A stretch of DNA of 64,000 nt from Polyangiaceae bacterium (lineage in GTDB: Bacteria > Myxococcota_A > Polyangia > Polyangiales > Polyangiaceae): the NCBI GenBank assembly GCA_016719945.1, contig JADJYE010000032.1, positions 186,001 through 250,000 on the forward strand, given 5' to 3'. The notes under the pieces were generated by a model. The model was not told the origin of the DNA. It did not search any database and saw nothing but the letters and a program-made list of their open reading frames with translations. Within the stretch, counting starts at the first letter, position 1; each line of letters opens with the position of its first letter. The translations under genes and the position numbers were made by a program. Below are positions 33,501 to 42,306 of the stretch, piece after piece.

Positions 33501-34853
33501 ATGGCCCCCGAGGCGACCAGCAGCACGCTCGCCGAGCCCGCCTCGGGCCCGACCTCCAGCGACCTGGCGGTCGCCGGTGGCGCCGCGGACGCGCCGCCGG
33601 CTCCCCGGGAGGCAGCGCCCCAGAAGAAGCCCCCGTCGCGCTTGCGCGTCTGGCTCAAGCGGGTCGCGATCGGCTCGGCGATCGGCCTGCCCGTCCTCGC
33701 GCTGGGCCTGTGGGTCGCGATCCACAGGGTCGAGTGGCTCGGGCCGTGGCTGGCAGACACCGGCCGCTCCATCGTCGGGAACGACGCGATCGCGAAGCTC
33801 GAGGACTGGGCGTACGGCGTTCAGGACGAGTACAACCAGCTCACCCGAGGGGACGAGCCCCCGGAAGCCCACTGGGAGGTCCCTCCCCAGCTTCCGCCGT
33901 CGCTGCTCGAGGAGAACGCGTCGAAGCTCAAGTACCCGCGCTTCATCCCGACGAGCGTCGGGCCCGTGCACACGTCGTTCAAGGCACCCGGCGACGGCGA
34001 CTGGGTCCCCATGGTCGACCCGCGCAACCCGGACGAGCCACCGCCGATGTGGAAGACGCTCTTGCACCCGGACAAAAAGCGCGGTTGGGCGCTCGTCGCG
34101 GTCATGGCCGTCGATCTCAAGCAGGTCCGGCTAAACCTGGTCGCCGGCACGATGGAGCCGATGACGCAGCTCAAGGAAGCGAAGGCGCACAAGCGAGCCG
34201 GCGTCATCCCGCCGGAGGATGTCCCTCGGTCGCTCGCGGCGTTCAATGGGGGCTTCAAGACCACCCACGGCAACTACGGGATGAAGGCCGAGGGCGTCCT
34301 GTTCGTCGAGCCTCGAACGCGAGCCTGCACGATCGCGGCGTACGACAAGGACCTCCTGAAGATCGCCTCGTGGGAGAGCGTCAGCGACTCGCGCGAGACG
34401 ATGCTGTGGTTTCGGCAAGCGCCGATGTGCATGTACGAGGGTGCCACCATGCACAAAGGGCTGTTGGCCGAGGAGAACACCCTCTGGGGCGCGACCCTCG
34501 ACAAAGACACGGTGATCCGCCGCTCGGCCATCGGGATCAGCGAGGACGGCGCGACCCTCTACGTCGGCATCAGCGAGGCGACGACGGCGACCGCCATCGC
34601 GAAGGCGATGCACCACGCGGGCGCACACAACGTCGCGCAGCTCGACGTGAACTGGTCGTACCCGAAGCTGGTGACCGTGGAGCCGCGAGACGGCGACGCG
34701 TCTAGCCCGGTCGTCAAGGCGGTCATCGACGGCTTCGAGTACACCGAAGACGACTACGTCCGGAAGGCCATGCACCGCGACTTCTTCTATCTCACCCGCA
34801 AGACCGCAGAAGAGGTCGCGCCCGCGCTCGCCCGACAGGAAAGCTCGCCTTGA
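33501..34853 (+). CDS. Membrane-anchored phosphodiester-glycosidase-like (NAGPA/DUF2233) protein
   Basis: About 450 residues from ATG 33501; a GTG at 33459 is an in-frame alternative. A Pro/Ala-rich cytoplasmic tail precedes one membrane helix (about 56-75, G-S-A-I-G-L-P-V-L-A-L-G-L-W-V-A-I). The periplasmic part contains the DUF2233/NAGPA-like order: a strand V-A-V-M-A-V-D-L-K-Q-V-R-L-N-L-V-A-G-T-M, A-A-F-N-G-G-F-K-T-T-H-G, A-I-G-I-S-E-D-G-A-T-L-Y-V-G and the end L-D-V-N-W-S-Y-P. In active members the last block is usually DGGGSS-like, so activity is doubtful. NAGPA enzymes release sugar from phosphodiesters. The next gene starts within its stop. Confidence 0.7.
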   Translation: MAPEATSSTLAEPASGPTSSDLAVAGGAADAPPAPREAAPQKKPPSRLRVWLKRVAIGSAIGLPVLALGLWVAIHRVEWLGPWLADTGRSIVGNDAIAKLEDWAYGVQDEYNQLTRGDEPPEAHWEVPPQLPPSLLEENASKLKYPRFIPTSVGPVHTSFKAPGDGDWVPMVDPRNPDEPPPMWKTLLHPDKKRGWALVAVMAVDLKQVRLNLVAGTMEPMTQLKEAKAHKRAGVIPPEDVPRSLAAFNGGFKTTHGNYGMKAEGVLFVEPRTRACTIAAYDKDLLKIASWESVSDSRETMLWFRQAPMCMYEGATMHKGLLAEENTLWGATLDKDTVIRRSAIGISEDGATLYVGISEATTATAIAKAMHHAGAHNVAQLDVNWSYPKLVTVEPRDGDASSPVVKAVIDGFEYTEDDYVRKAMHRDFFYLTRKTAEEVAPALARQESSP

Positions 34854-36286
34854 GCCGGTGGGGCGCTCCGGGGGCCGGGCTCGCGCTCGCGCTCGCCCTG
34901 GGCGCGCCGCGCGAGGCCTCCGCGAACGGAGCGTTCCCCTCTTCGGGACAGGTCCTCGTCGACCCCAGCGACCCCCAGCGCATCTGGGTGCGGACCAGCT
35001 ACGGCTTCGCAAAGACGATCGACGGCGGCGAGACCTTCCACCTCGTCTGCGAGGACGGCGTCGGGTACTCGTTCGGCTTCCACCCACACGCCGCCCTCAG
35101 CGCGACAGGCGCCATCTTCATGGGGTTGTCCGACGGGCTCGCGATCGGGCGCGGAGACACCTGCGCGTTCGAACGCGCACCCGAGCTCGAGGGCAGCTAC
35201 GTCGTCGACGTCTCGATGGGCCCGGACGGCCGCGCCATCGTGGTGGCGGTGCCGCCGAACGGGGGCCAGGCGCAGGTGTTCGCCTCGACGGACGATCTCG
35301 CCACCTGGCAGGCGCTCGGCGCTCCGCTTCCGGAAGGGATGTCCCCGTTCACGCTCGACGCGGCCCCCTCCGACCCCGACGTCTTGTACGTGAGCGGCAC
35401 GCTCGGCAACCCGCAGGCGCTCGGCGTGCTGCTCTCCTCGAGCGACGCTGGCTCGACGTGGCAGACCGTCGTCGTTCCGAACAGTGACGCCGAGGTGGCC
35501 CCGTTCATCGGCGGCGTCGACCCGGCCCTCCCTGGCCGACTGTACGTTCGCCTCACGGGCATCCCGGGGCGGCTCCTGCTGAGCGAAGACTTCGGCCAGA
35601 CCTTCACGCCGATCGCACAGACCGAGATCGGGCGGATGGCCGCGTTTCGCCTCGCGCCGGATGGGGCCAGCGCGATCTTCGGTGGCAACTTCGACGGCCT
35701 GCACCGCCTCGACACGGCGACGTTCGCGACCGAGCCGCTCGCGCCCATCACGGCGAGGTGCGTGACGTTCGACGGCGAGCGCGTGTTCGCCTGTGGCGAA
35801 GAGGCCCCAGATGGCTTCACGGCGGGGGTGTCGACCGACGGCGGAGCGACGTTCGCGCCGCTGCTGCGAGCCGCGTGCATCGAGGGGATCGTGCCGTGCG
35901 ACGCAGGAGCCCCGGTGTTCGACCAGTGCGAGCCGAGCTGGCCGACGATCGCCCAGCTGATCGGGGCGACCGGGGAGTGCGACGCGGCGGGGGCCGGCGG
36001 TGCAGGCGGAGCGCCGCAACAGGCGGGCGGAGCGCCGGCCTCTGGGGGTGCCGCGACCGCCGGGGGAGCGGGCGCCGGGGGCGACGCGACCGGAGGAGGA
36101 GGCGGCGCGACAGGCGGCTCCGACGGTTGCTCGTGCGGCGCGGGTCCCTCGTCCACGCCAACGACGACCTTCGGGCTCGGTTCCTTCCTCGCGCTCGCGG
36201 TCTCGCTCGGCATCCGGGCAAGCGCCCGAGATGCTAGGCTCTTTTCGCGTGGCCCATGGCGATCCAAGACCCGGACGAGGTGCTGA
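34850..36286 (+). CDS. Exported beta-propeller-like protein with MYXO-CTERM-like tail
   Basis: About 478 residues from TTG 34850, which overlaps the previous stop (TTGA). It has a signal peptide (ALALALGAPREASA) and then sortilin/BNR-like repeats: D-P-S-D-P-Q-R-I-W, T-I-D-G-G-E-T-F, A-S-T-D-D-L-A-T-W, S-S-D-A-G-S-T-W, S-E-D-F-G-Q-T-F and S-T-D-G-G-A-T-F, about 40-60 residues apart, indicating a propeller. A Gly/Ala linker leads to C-S-C-G, a hydrophobic helix and Arg residues, which fits MYXO-CTERM sorting to the outer surface. The tail runs further than usual (about 20 residues) and overlaps the next gene by 31 bases. Probable cell-surface sugar or protein binding. Confidence 0.75.
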   Translation: MSRWGAPGAGLALALALGAPREASANGAFPSSGQVLVDPSDPQRIWVRTSYGFAKTIDGGETFHLVCEDGVGYSFGFHPHAALSATGAIFMGLSDGLAIGRGDTCAFERAPELEGSYVVDVSMGPDGRAIVVAVPPNGGQAQVFASTDDLATWQALGAPLPEGMSPFTLDAAPSDPDVLYVSGTLGNPQALGVLLSSSDAGSTWQTVVVPNSDAEVAPFIGGVDPALPGRLYVRLTGIPGRLLLSEDFGQTFTPIAQTEIGRMAAFRLAPDGASAIFGGNFDGLHRLDTATFATEPLAPITARCVTFDGERVFACGEEAPDGFTAGVSTDGGATFAPLLRAACIEGIVPCDAGAPVFDQCEPSWPTIAQLIGATGECDAAGAGGAGGAPQQAGGAPASGGAATAGGAGAGGDATGGGGGATGGSDGCSCGAGPSSTPTTTFGLGSFLALAVSLGIRASARDARLFSRGPWRSKTRTRC

Positions 36287-36801
36287 TCGACCGCGACGAG
36301 GGGTGCACGACGCTCTCCGGCGGCCTGCTCATCTCCATCTGGGTCTCTCGGCTCCACGACGACCTCCTCCAGGACATCCGGCGAGCCGTCCAGCGGGCCG
36401 CCGAGCGGCACCCTGAGGGCGTCGCCATCCTCTCGACGTACCGGCTCGATCGCCGCTTCCCGATCGACGCGCACATGAGGACGAACCTCGGCGAGATCAG
36501 AGACACGTTGAGCGCGATCCGGCCTCACGTCCGCGCGACCTCGACCGTGCTCGAGTTTGGGGGCTTCCTCGCGGCGACCATGAAGCTCGTCTCGACCGGG
36601 ATGCTGAGGGTCGCCGCGCCGAACCTGCCGGCGCGGTTCTTCTCGAGCCGGGTGGAGGCAACGCAGTGGGTATTGCCCCACATACCAGCGCCGCCCGAGG
36701 ACCTACGCAAATACCTCGACGCCGCCGCCCGCGCCGACGCGCTCTTGGCGCGTCGAGGGGTGAAGGGCCGACCTCGGAGATCGGCGCCGTCGGCCGAGTA
36801 G
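36256..36801 (+). CDS. STAS-like cytoplasmic protein of unknown function
   Basis: A 181-residue protein without signal peptide. It begins with a strand-helix-strand order: G-L-L-I-S-I-W-V-S, D-I-R-R-A-V-Q-R-A-A-E-R-H-P, G-V-A-I-L-S-T-Y, then S-T-V-L-E-F-G-G-F and R-V-A-A-P-N, resembling the SpoIIAA/STAS-type fold seen in several myxobacterial families. A basic C-terminal tail (RRGVKGRPRRS) follows. Its start lies inside the end of the previous gene. Function unknown. Confidence 0.65.
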   Translation: MAIQDPDEVLIDRDEGCTTLSGGLLISIWVSRLHDDLLQDIRRAVQRAAERHPEGVAILSTYRLDRRFPIDAHMRTNLGEIRDTLSAIRPHVRATSTVLEFGGFLAATMKLVSTGMLRVAAPNLPARFFSSRVEATQWVLPHIPAPPEDLRKYLDAAARADALLARRGVKGRPRRSAPSAE

Positions 36802-36836
36802 CTCTCGGGTTGCGCAGCCCGACCTGGGCACCGACA

Positions 36837-37664
36837 ATGCGCGCCATGCTCCCCCAACGACCTCGCGCAGTCATCACCGGCGCGGCGAGCGGCCTCGGCC
36901 GCGCGCTGTCCCTCCGGCTCGCCGCACGCTCGGCCCACCTCGTGCTCTCGGACGTCGACGAGGCGGGGCTCGAGGAGACGCGCGCGCGGGTCGAGGCGGC
37001 CGGAGGCCGGGTGAAAGCGACGCGCTGCGACGTCGCGTCCGCGGACGACGTCGGGCGGCTGCACGAGACCTCGCGCGCCGAGCTCGGCGACGTCGACCTG
37101 CTCATCAACAACGCCGGAGTCGCCGTCGGCGGCAAGGTGGGCGACATCCCGCTCGCCGACTGGTCGTGGATCATGGGCATCAACCTGTGGGGCGTGATCT
37201 ACGGGTGCCACCACTTCTTGCCGCAGATGAAGGCGCAGCGGAGCGGCCACATCCTCAACGTGGCGTCGATCGCCGCGTTCGCCTCGGGCGCCGAGATGGC
37301 GCCTTACAACGTGACCAAGGCCGGCGTCGTCTCGCTCTCGGAGACGCTCGCCGCCGAGCTCGAGGGCACCGGGGTCGGCGTCACCGTGCTGTGCCCGTAC
37401 TTCTTCACGACCAACATCGCGAACAGCGCGCGGTCGCACTCGACCATGGGGAGCGACGCGATCAACAAGCTGATGTCGAAGACCCCCGTGCAGGCGCACG
37501 AGGTCGCCGAGCTCGCGCTCTCGGCATGCGACAAGGGCGCGCTCTACGCGTTCCCTCACAGAGAGGCGAAGGTGATCTCCGCGATCAAGCGCGCGGCGCC
37601 GGAGACCTTGCTTCGGCGCCTCGCGCCCTACATCACCAAGAAGATGCGCGAGGGCGCGGGCTGA
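36837..37664 (+). CDS. Short-chain dehydrogenase/reductase
   Basis: A 275-residue SDR. The nucleotide motif T-G-A-A-S-G-L-G lies near the N-terminus; an Asp-type acceptor D-V-D after the second strand suggests NAD preference, and N-N-A-G and the catalytic Y-N-V-T-K (YxxxK) with upstream Ser in V-A-S-I-A complete the family pattern. ATG 36837 is chosen; ATG 36846 is also possible. It likely acts on an alcohol or ketone, possibly a lipid or polyketide, but the substrate is not evident. It is followed 5 bases after its stop by a lipoprotein hydrolase. Confidence 0.9.
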   Translation: MRAMLPQRPRAVITGAASGLGRALSLRLAARSAHLVLSDVDEAGLEETRARVEAAGGRVKATRCDVASADDVGRLHETSRAELGDVDLLINNAGVAVGGKVGDIPLADWSWIMGINLWGVIYGCHHFLPQMKAQRSGHILNVASIAAFASGAEMAPYNVTKAGVVSLSETLAAELEGTGVGVTVLCPYFFTTNIANSARSHSTMGSDAINKLMSKTPVQAHEVAELALSACDKGALYAFPHREAKVISAIKRAAPETLLRRLAPYITKKMREGAG

Positions 37665-37669
37665 GAGAC

Positions 37670-38545
37670 GTGACGCTCGCCGCCGTCGCGAGCTGCGTGG
37701 CGGTGCTGGCCCTCGCGAGCTGCGCGGGCAAGAGCGGCGAGGTCATCCCTCGAGCGCACGCGTCAGGCGCTGCGATGGCGGCGCCTCCCGAGGCGAGCGC
37801 TGCCCCTGCCCCGGTGGCTTCGAGCCCGGCGGCGTCGGCCTCCGCCGCGGTCGCGGCGCCCCCCCCGCGAGAGCACGTCGAGGCGCTCGAGGTCCCGGGG
37901 TTCCCTCCCGCCGTCGTCGTGACGCCGTCTCACGACCGGCCCGCCCCCGTCGTCATCGTGGCGCACGGCGCTGGAGGCCGCCCCGAGCCCCACTGCGACC
38001 GCTACCGCCAGCTCGTGAAGGGACGCGCCTTCATCCTCTGCACGCGAGGGCGGGCGAGCAACAAGCACCTGCCCGAGCCTGAGCGCGGGTACTTCTACGA
38101 TGGCCACCCCGAGCTCGGCAAGGAGGTGCGCCTCGCGCTGGCCGCCCTCGGCGACCGCTATGGGGCGCGCGTCGATCTCCAGCGGACGCTCTACGGGGGG
38201 TACTCGCAAGGCGCGACGATGGGCATCCTCTATCTGCAGCAAGGTGGAGCGCCCGAGACGAAGGTGGCCGGGGTCCTGTTGGTGGAAGGGGGCGCCGCCG
38301 AGTGGACCGTCGGCGTCGCGAAGAAGCTCGCCTCCGAGGGCGTCCGGAAGGTCGCGATCGTCTGCGGCCAGGTGAAGTGCGCGCGCGCCGCGAACACCTC
38401 TCGGCCTTGGCTCGAGAAGGGCGGCCTCGCGGTTCGCGTCTCGTACGCCCAAGCGGGCGGGCATACGTATGGCGGCGATGTCGCGCCCCTCGTCGAGGCC
38501 GCGTTCGCGTGGCTGATCGAGGGCGACGAGCGCTTCGGCCTGTAG
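37670..38545 (+). CDS. Lipoprotein alpha/beta-hydrolase
   Basis: A 291-residue protein from GTG 37670, with GAGAG upstream. The signal peptide ends L-A-S-C-A and an Ala/Pro/Ser linker runs to about 70. The hydrolase domain shows V-A-H-G-A-G-G (oxyanion region), the nucleophile elbow G-G-Y-S-Q-G-A (GxSxG) and a late A-G-G-H-T-Y, with the His of the triad. This suits the dienelactone-hydrolase/esterase group. It is anchored in the envelope; substrate unknown. The gene follows the SDR directly and may share its transcript. Confidence 0.78.
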   Translation: MTLAAVASCVAVLALASCAGKSGEVIPRAHASGAAMAAPPEASAAPAPVASSPAASASAAVAAPPPREHVEALEVPGFPPAVVVTPSHDRPAPVVIVAHGAGGRPEPHCDRYRQLVKGRAFILCTRGRASNKHLPEPERGYFYDGHPELGKEVRLALAALGDRYGARVDLQRTLYGGYSQGATMGILYLQQGGAPETKVAGVLLVEGGAAEWTVGVAKKLASEGVRKVAIVCGQVKCARAANTSRPWLEKGGLAVRVSYAQAGGHTYGGDVAPLVEAAFAWLIEGDERFGL

Positions 38546-38673
38546 CCCCGCGTGCCCACCAGAGCGACACGGGCGCCAGGGGGGTGCGGGCCCGAAGCGC
38601 CGCTTTCGCGCCGGAGCCCCCGCAAGTGCGGCGCGCCTCCGAGCGTGGCATGGGCGCTGCACAAGGCAGCGGC

Positions 38674-40113
38674 ATGCGAACGAACTTCCTTGGCTTGCTG
38701 GTACTTCAGACCTCTCTCGCTGCGCTCACCGCCGGGTGCACGGGCTTCTCCCTCGGAGAGAACGAGCCCGACAACAACCTCGGCACGTACCTGGGTGACG
38801 GCGCCGTCGCAGTCGACCCCGACAACGAGACGACCTACGTGCTCCTGAGCGAGGAGATCTACGACGAGGAGGATGGCAGCGCGCTCGAGACCGAGCGCAC
38901 GCTGTTCGCGGTTCGCGCCGGTGCGACGGAGGCCGAGGCCGTCGCGGACCTCTCGGGCCGCGACGACCCTCGCCTGCTGTTCACGTCGAACGGCGTCCTG
39001 GCGATGAGCCAACAAGACGACAGCGAGGAGCTCCTCCTGCTCGACCGCGAGACGTTCGAGCAGAAGGCGCGGACCACGGTGCCCACCTGGTACTACGGGA
39101 CGCGCCTCTCGGCCTCGCGGCGCTGGGTCGGCGTCGCCGACAACGACTCCAGCGACTACGACATCCACGTCATCGACTCGGAGACGCTCGACACGCGCGT
39201 CATCCCGCACGGCGGCGATCTCCTCGAGGCGATGTTCCTCAACCAGAGCGACCGGCTGGCAGCCATCTCGCTGGACGACGCCTCCCACGAGGCCCGCCTG
39301 CTCGTCTGGGACATGAACCTGCTCGCCGCGACCGAGTTCATGCAGCTGCCTGGGTCCGAGGTGTGGGCGGGCGCGGTGATCGACGTCGTCGTCCCCGACG
39401 TCGAGTGGGACTCCTGGTTCTCGTTCACCTGGGTGGGCATCAGCCCCGACGATCGGCTCGCCGTGTTTCCGGTGAAGAAGTGGGACGGCGAGTACGAGAT
39501 CGGCGACTCCGACCCGGACGACTATCAGCTCATCGTGCTCGATCTCGAGACGCGTCAGACCACGATCATCCCGCGGGCCAAGGGCCCGATCGGCTTCACG
39601 CCGGACGGCTCGTCGATCGTGAGCTACGACGAGACGGCCGACGGCGAGCAGCGGCTGCTGCTCATCGACGCGCTCACGCTCGAGCCGGATCCCGAGCCGA
39701 TCGACGTGGCCATCGACGGCTCGATCTCGTACTTCGTCTCGCACGAGGGCAACTACGTCGTGGTCGCGTCGAGCGACGGCGAGCAGAGCCTCGTTCTTTA
39801 CGACATCGACAACAAGAAGGAGACGAAGATGGCGGGCCCTGGCGTGGGGCTCACCGAGTTCGTCAGCCGCAGCGACCCCGAGGAGCTGTGGGTCGTGCAG
39901 CGCGACTCCTACGGCGGCGACCTGTACCGGGTGGACCTTCAGGGCGCAGAGGTCGAGGAGATCTCCGTGCCGTTCTCGCCCGAGCACATCGGCATCCTCC
40001 CCAAGCGCGACGAGCTCGTCCTCACCGACTTCGGCCGGACGACGCTCCACTTCATGGACCCGACCACCGAGAAGGTCCTGCGCGAGGTCGAGCTCCCGGT
40101 GGGTCAGAAATAG
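38674..40113 (+). CDS. Lipoprotein with beta-propeller-like repeats
   Basis: A 479-residue protein starting M-R-T-N-F-L with lipobox T-A-G-C-T; AAGG lies 10 bases upstream. The mature part is rich in Asp/Glu and strands, with repeated strand-turn units such as L-L-L-L-D-R-E-T, I-H-V-I-D-S-E-T-L, L-I-V-L-D-L-E-T-R, L-L-I-D-A-L-T-L and L-V-L-Y-D-I-D, in a rhythm of 45-60 residues typical of WD40-like TolB propellers. It probably binds proteins at the outer membrane or periplasm; no enzyme motif is seen. Confidence 0.75.
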   Translation: MRTNFLGLLVLQTSLAALTAGCTGFSLGENEPDNNLGTYLGDGAVAVDPDNETTYVLLSEEIYDEEDGSALETERTLFAVRAGATEAEAVADLSGRDDPRLLFTSNGVLAMSQQDDSEELLLLDRETFEQKARTTVPTWYYGTRLSASRRWVGVADNDSSDYDIHVIDSETLDTRVIPHGGDLLEAMFLNQSDRLAAISLDDASHEARLLVWDMNLLAATEFMQLPGSEVWAGAVIDVVVPDVEWDSWFSFTWVGISPDDRLAVFPVKKWDGEYEIGDSDPDDYQLIVLDLETRQTTIIPRAKGPIGFTPDGSSIVSYDETADGEQRLLLIDALTLEPDPEPIDVAIDGSISYFVSHEGNYVVVASSDGEQSLVLYDIDNKKETKMAGPGVGLTEFVSRSDPEELWVVQRDSYGGDLYRVDLQGAEVEEISVPFSPEHIGILPKRDELVLTDFGRTTLHFMDPTTEKVLREVELPVGQK

Positions 40114-40152
40114 AGAAACGGGGCGGCGGGTCCGATACGCTGCGAACAGGTC

Positions 40153-41535
40153 ATGCTCCGCCGCCCCTTCGCGCTGCTCGCGGTCCTCGCGGTCGCCCTC
40201 GCGACCGGCGCCGTCACGACCTCGTGCAGTAGCACCGTGATCGTCGAAGAGGCCTGCGAGGACGGCCTCGCCAGCTGCGGCGGGGACTGCGTCGATCTCG
40301 AGTCCGACCCCACCAACTGCGGAGACTGCGGCGTCGTCTGCAACGACGCCGAGTGCTTCGCGGGAGAGTGCGTCGGCGGCTTCGTGTGCGACCCGCCGAC
40401 CACCAACTGCGATTTCTCCTGCGTCGACACGCGCTGGGATCGCCTCCACTGCGGCGGGTGCGGCGTCGAGTGTCCGAGCCTCGCCGAGTGCGTCCGTAGC
40501 CAGTGCGTGGGCGGGCCCGCGTGTGAGCCTCCCCTCGAGGAGTGCTTCGGCGGCTGCGTCGACACTCGGTTCGATCCGTTCAACTGCGGGGAGTGCGGCC
40601 TCACCTGCGCGCCCGACGATTCGTGCCAGCTGTCCGAGTGTGTGGGCGGCCCAGGCTGCCCTGATTTTCTGACCGACTGCTTCGGCGAGTGTGTCGACGT
40701 CGACGTCGACCCGCTGCACTGCGGCTTCTGCGGCAACGACTGCCCCAGCGGTTCGCTGTGCAATGGTGGGGAGTGCTCGCCGGTGTGCGACGGGGTCTGC
40801 GGCACCTGCTCGCTGCCGCTCTCGTTGCCGAGCACCGTGCCTCAGACCACGGGCGGCTCGACCTCCGGCCAGGGGGACTGGTTCGCGTCGAGCTGCGCGG
40901 GGTCACCCGGGGCGGAGCTGCTGCATTCGTTCGTCGCGCCCGCCGCAGGGACCTACGTCTTCAGCACGGCCGGCTCGAGCTTCGACACCGTGCTCTCTCT
41001 ACGAGAGCAGGCCTCGTGCGGCGAGCTACTGTGCAACGACGATTTCGGGGGGGGTGGGACGCAGACGTCGCGCCTCTCGACCTTCCTCGAAGCAGGACAG
41101 GCCGTCTACGTCGTCGTCGACGGAAAGCAGGGCGCGAGCGGTCCTTACACGCTCACCATCACCGGGAGCGTCGCGTCGGCGTGCCCGACGCTCGCGCTGC
41201 CGGGCGTCGTCCCGCAGACGATCACGGGGAACACGACCGGGGCGACGCACACCTTCGTGCCGTCGTGCACCGGCTTCGGCGCGGCGCCCGAGCACACCTT
41301 CACGTTCACGCCCCCCGTCAGCGCGACCTACCGGCTCGACACCGTGGGCTCGACCTACGACACGACGCTCTACGTACTCGGCGCCTCGTGTACGGGGCTG
41401 CAGCTCGCCTGCAACGACGACACCTTCGGGCTGCAGTCCGAGCTGTTCATCGCGCTCACGGCAGGGCAGACGATCACCATCGTCGTCGATGGCTTCGGGG
41501 ACCAGTCGGGGAGCTACACGCTCAACATCGAATGA
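40153..41535 (+). CDS. Lipoprotein with Cys-rich repeats and two PPC domains
   Basis: A 460-residue protein with a signal peptide ending T-T-S-C-S. Residues about 34-210 hold four repeats of roughly 43 residues with the pattern C-x4-C-V-D-x5-D-P-x-x-C-G-x-C-G-x2-C-x5-C-x4-C-V-G-G, each with eight Cys. Two C-terminal PPC-like beta-domains follow (about 225-340 and 345-460): T-Y-V-F-S-T-A-G-S-S-F-D-T-V-L and Y-R-L-D-T-V-G-S-T-Y-D-T-T-L are the matching strand blocks. PPC domains aid folding or substrate binding of secreted proteins, but no catalytic domain is present here. It is probably a surface protein. Confidence 0.8.
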   Translation: MLRRPFALLAVLAVALATGAVTTSCSSTVIVEEACEDGLASCGGDCVDLESDPTNCGDCGVVCNDAECFAGECVGGFVCDPPTTNCDFSCVDTRWDRLHCGGCGVECPSLAECVRSQCVGGPACEPPLEECFGGCVDTRFDPFNCGECGLTCAPDDSCQLSECVGGPGCPDFLTDCFGECVDVDVDPLHCGFCGNDCPSGSLCNGGECSPVCDGVCGTCSLPLSLPSTVPQTTGGSTSGQGDWFASSCAGSPGAELLHSFVAPAAGTYVFSTAGSSFDTVLSLREQASCGELLCNDDFGGGGTQTSRLSTFLEAGQAVYVVVDGKQGASGPYTLTITGSVASACPTLALPGVVPQTITGNTTGATHTFVPSCTGFGAAPEHTFTFTPPVSATYRLDTVGSTYDTTLYVLGASCTGLQLACNDDTFGLQSELFIALTAGQTITIVVDGFGDQSGSYTLNIE

Positions 41536-41550
41536 CGCGGAGCTAGACAG

Positions 41551-42306
41551 GTGCGGGTCTTGGACGTCGTGCGGGAGCAGCCCCGCCCGTGCTCGTACCT
41601 CGACGATCGCCAAGCGATGCTGGATCATCGCATCCTCCTGGACGTCAATCCGGAGGAGCTCGAGCGGATGCTCGTGCGAGGGTGGCGGCGCTTTGGTCCC
41701 GACTACTTCCGCCCGGCTTGCTCCGGGTGCGCCGAGTGCCTGCCGATTCGCGTGCCCACCACGACCTTCGAGCCCTCGAAGAGCCAGCGTCGAGCGGCCA
41801 AGAACCTGCGCTCCTTGGAGGTGTCCGTGGGCCCCCCGGGCGTCGACGAGGAGCGCGTCCACCTCTATCACCGCTGGCACCAGAGCCGACAGCGAGCGCG
41901 CGCGTGGAGCGAGGCTCGCCTGAGCGAGCGGTCCTACCGCCTGCAGTTCGCGTTCCCTCACCCCGCCGCGCGCGAGCTCACCTTCCGAGACCCCACCACG
42001 CACCGCCTCGTGGGCGTCGGGCTGTGCGACCAGACGCCCCGAGCGTGGAGCGCCATCTACTTCTTCTACGATCCCGACTACGCGAGCCTGTCGCTCGGCA
42101 CCGCGAACGTCGTGGCTCAGCTCGAGATCGCGCGCGCCCGCGGCATCCCTCATGTGTACCTCGGGTACTGCGTGAAGGCCTGCGCTTCGCTCGCGTACAA
42201 GGCGGCGTTCCGACCGCAAGAGCGGCTCCTGGGCGCTCCTGCGGACGACGAGGAGCCCACGTGGGTCGGCGTCTCCGAGCCCGGCGCAGCAGGAGGTGAC
42301 CGATGA
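41551..42306 (+). CDS. bpt: Aminoacyl-tRNA--protein transferase (arginyl/leucyl type)
   Basis: A 251-residue protein from GTG 41551. The family signature is seen: C-S-Y-L-D-D-R-Q-A near the start, G-W-R-R-F-G-P-D-Y-F-R-P-A-C-S-G-C with the paired Cys, I-R-V-P-T-T-T-F, S-Q-R-R-A-A-K-N, the central Y-x-W-H-x-S-R, L-V-G-V-G-L-C-D and Y-F-F-Y-D-P-D-Y-A-S-L-S-L-G-T and Y-L-G-Y-C-V. This is the ATE1/Bpt type, which adds Leu (Bpt) or Arg to N-terminal acidic residues and so marks proteins for ClpS/ClpAP. The specificity is inferred from the bacterial setting. Its last four bases overlap the esterase start. Confidence 0.88.
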   Translation: MRVLDVVREQPRPCSYLDDRQAMLDHRILLDVNPEELERMLVRGWRRFGPDYFRPACSGCAECLPIRVPTTTFEPSKSQRRAAKNLRSLEVSVGPPGVDEERVHLYHRWHQSRQRARAWSEARLSERSYRLQFAFPHPAARELTFRDPTTHRLVGVGLCDQTPRAWSAIYFFYDPDYASLSLGTANVVAQLEIARARGIPHVYLGYCVKACASLAYKAAFRPQERLLGAPADDEEPTWVGVSEPGAAGGDR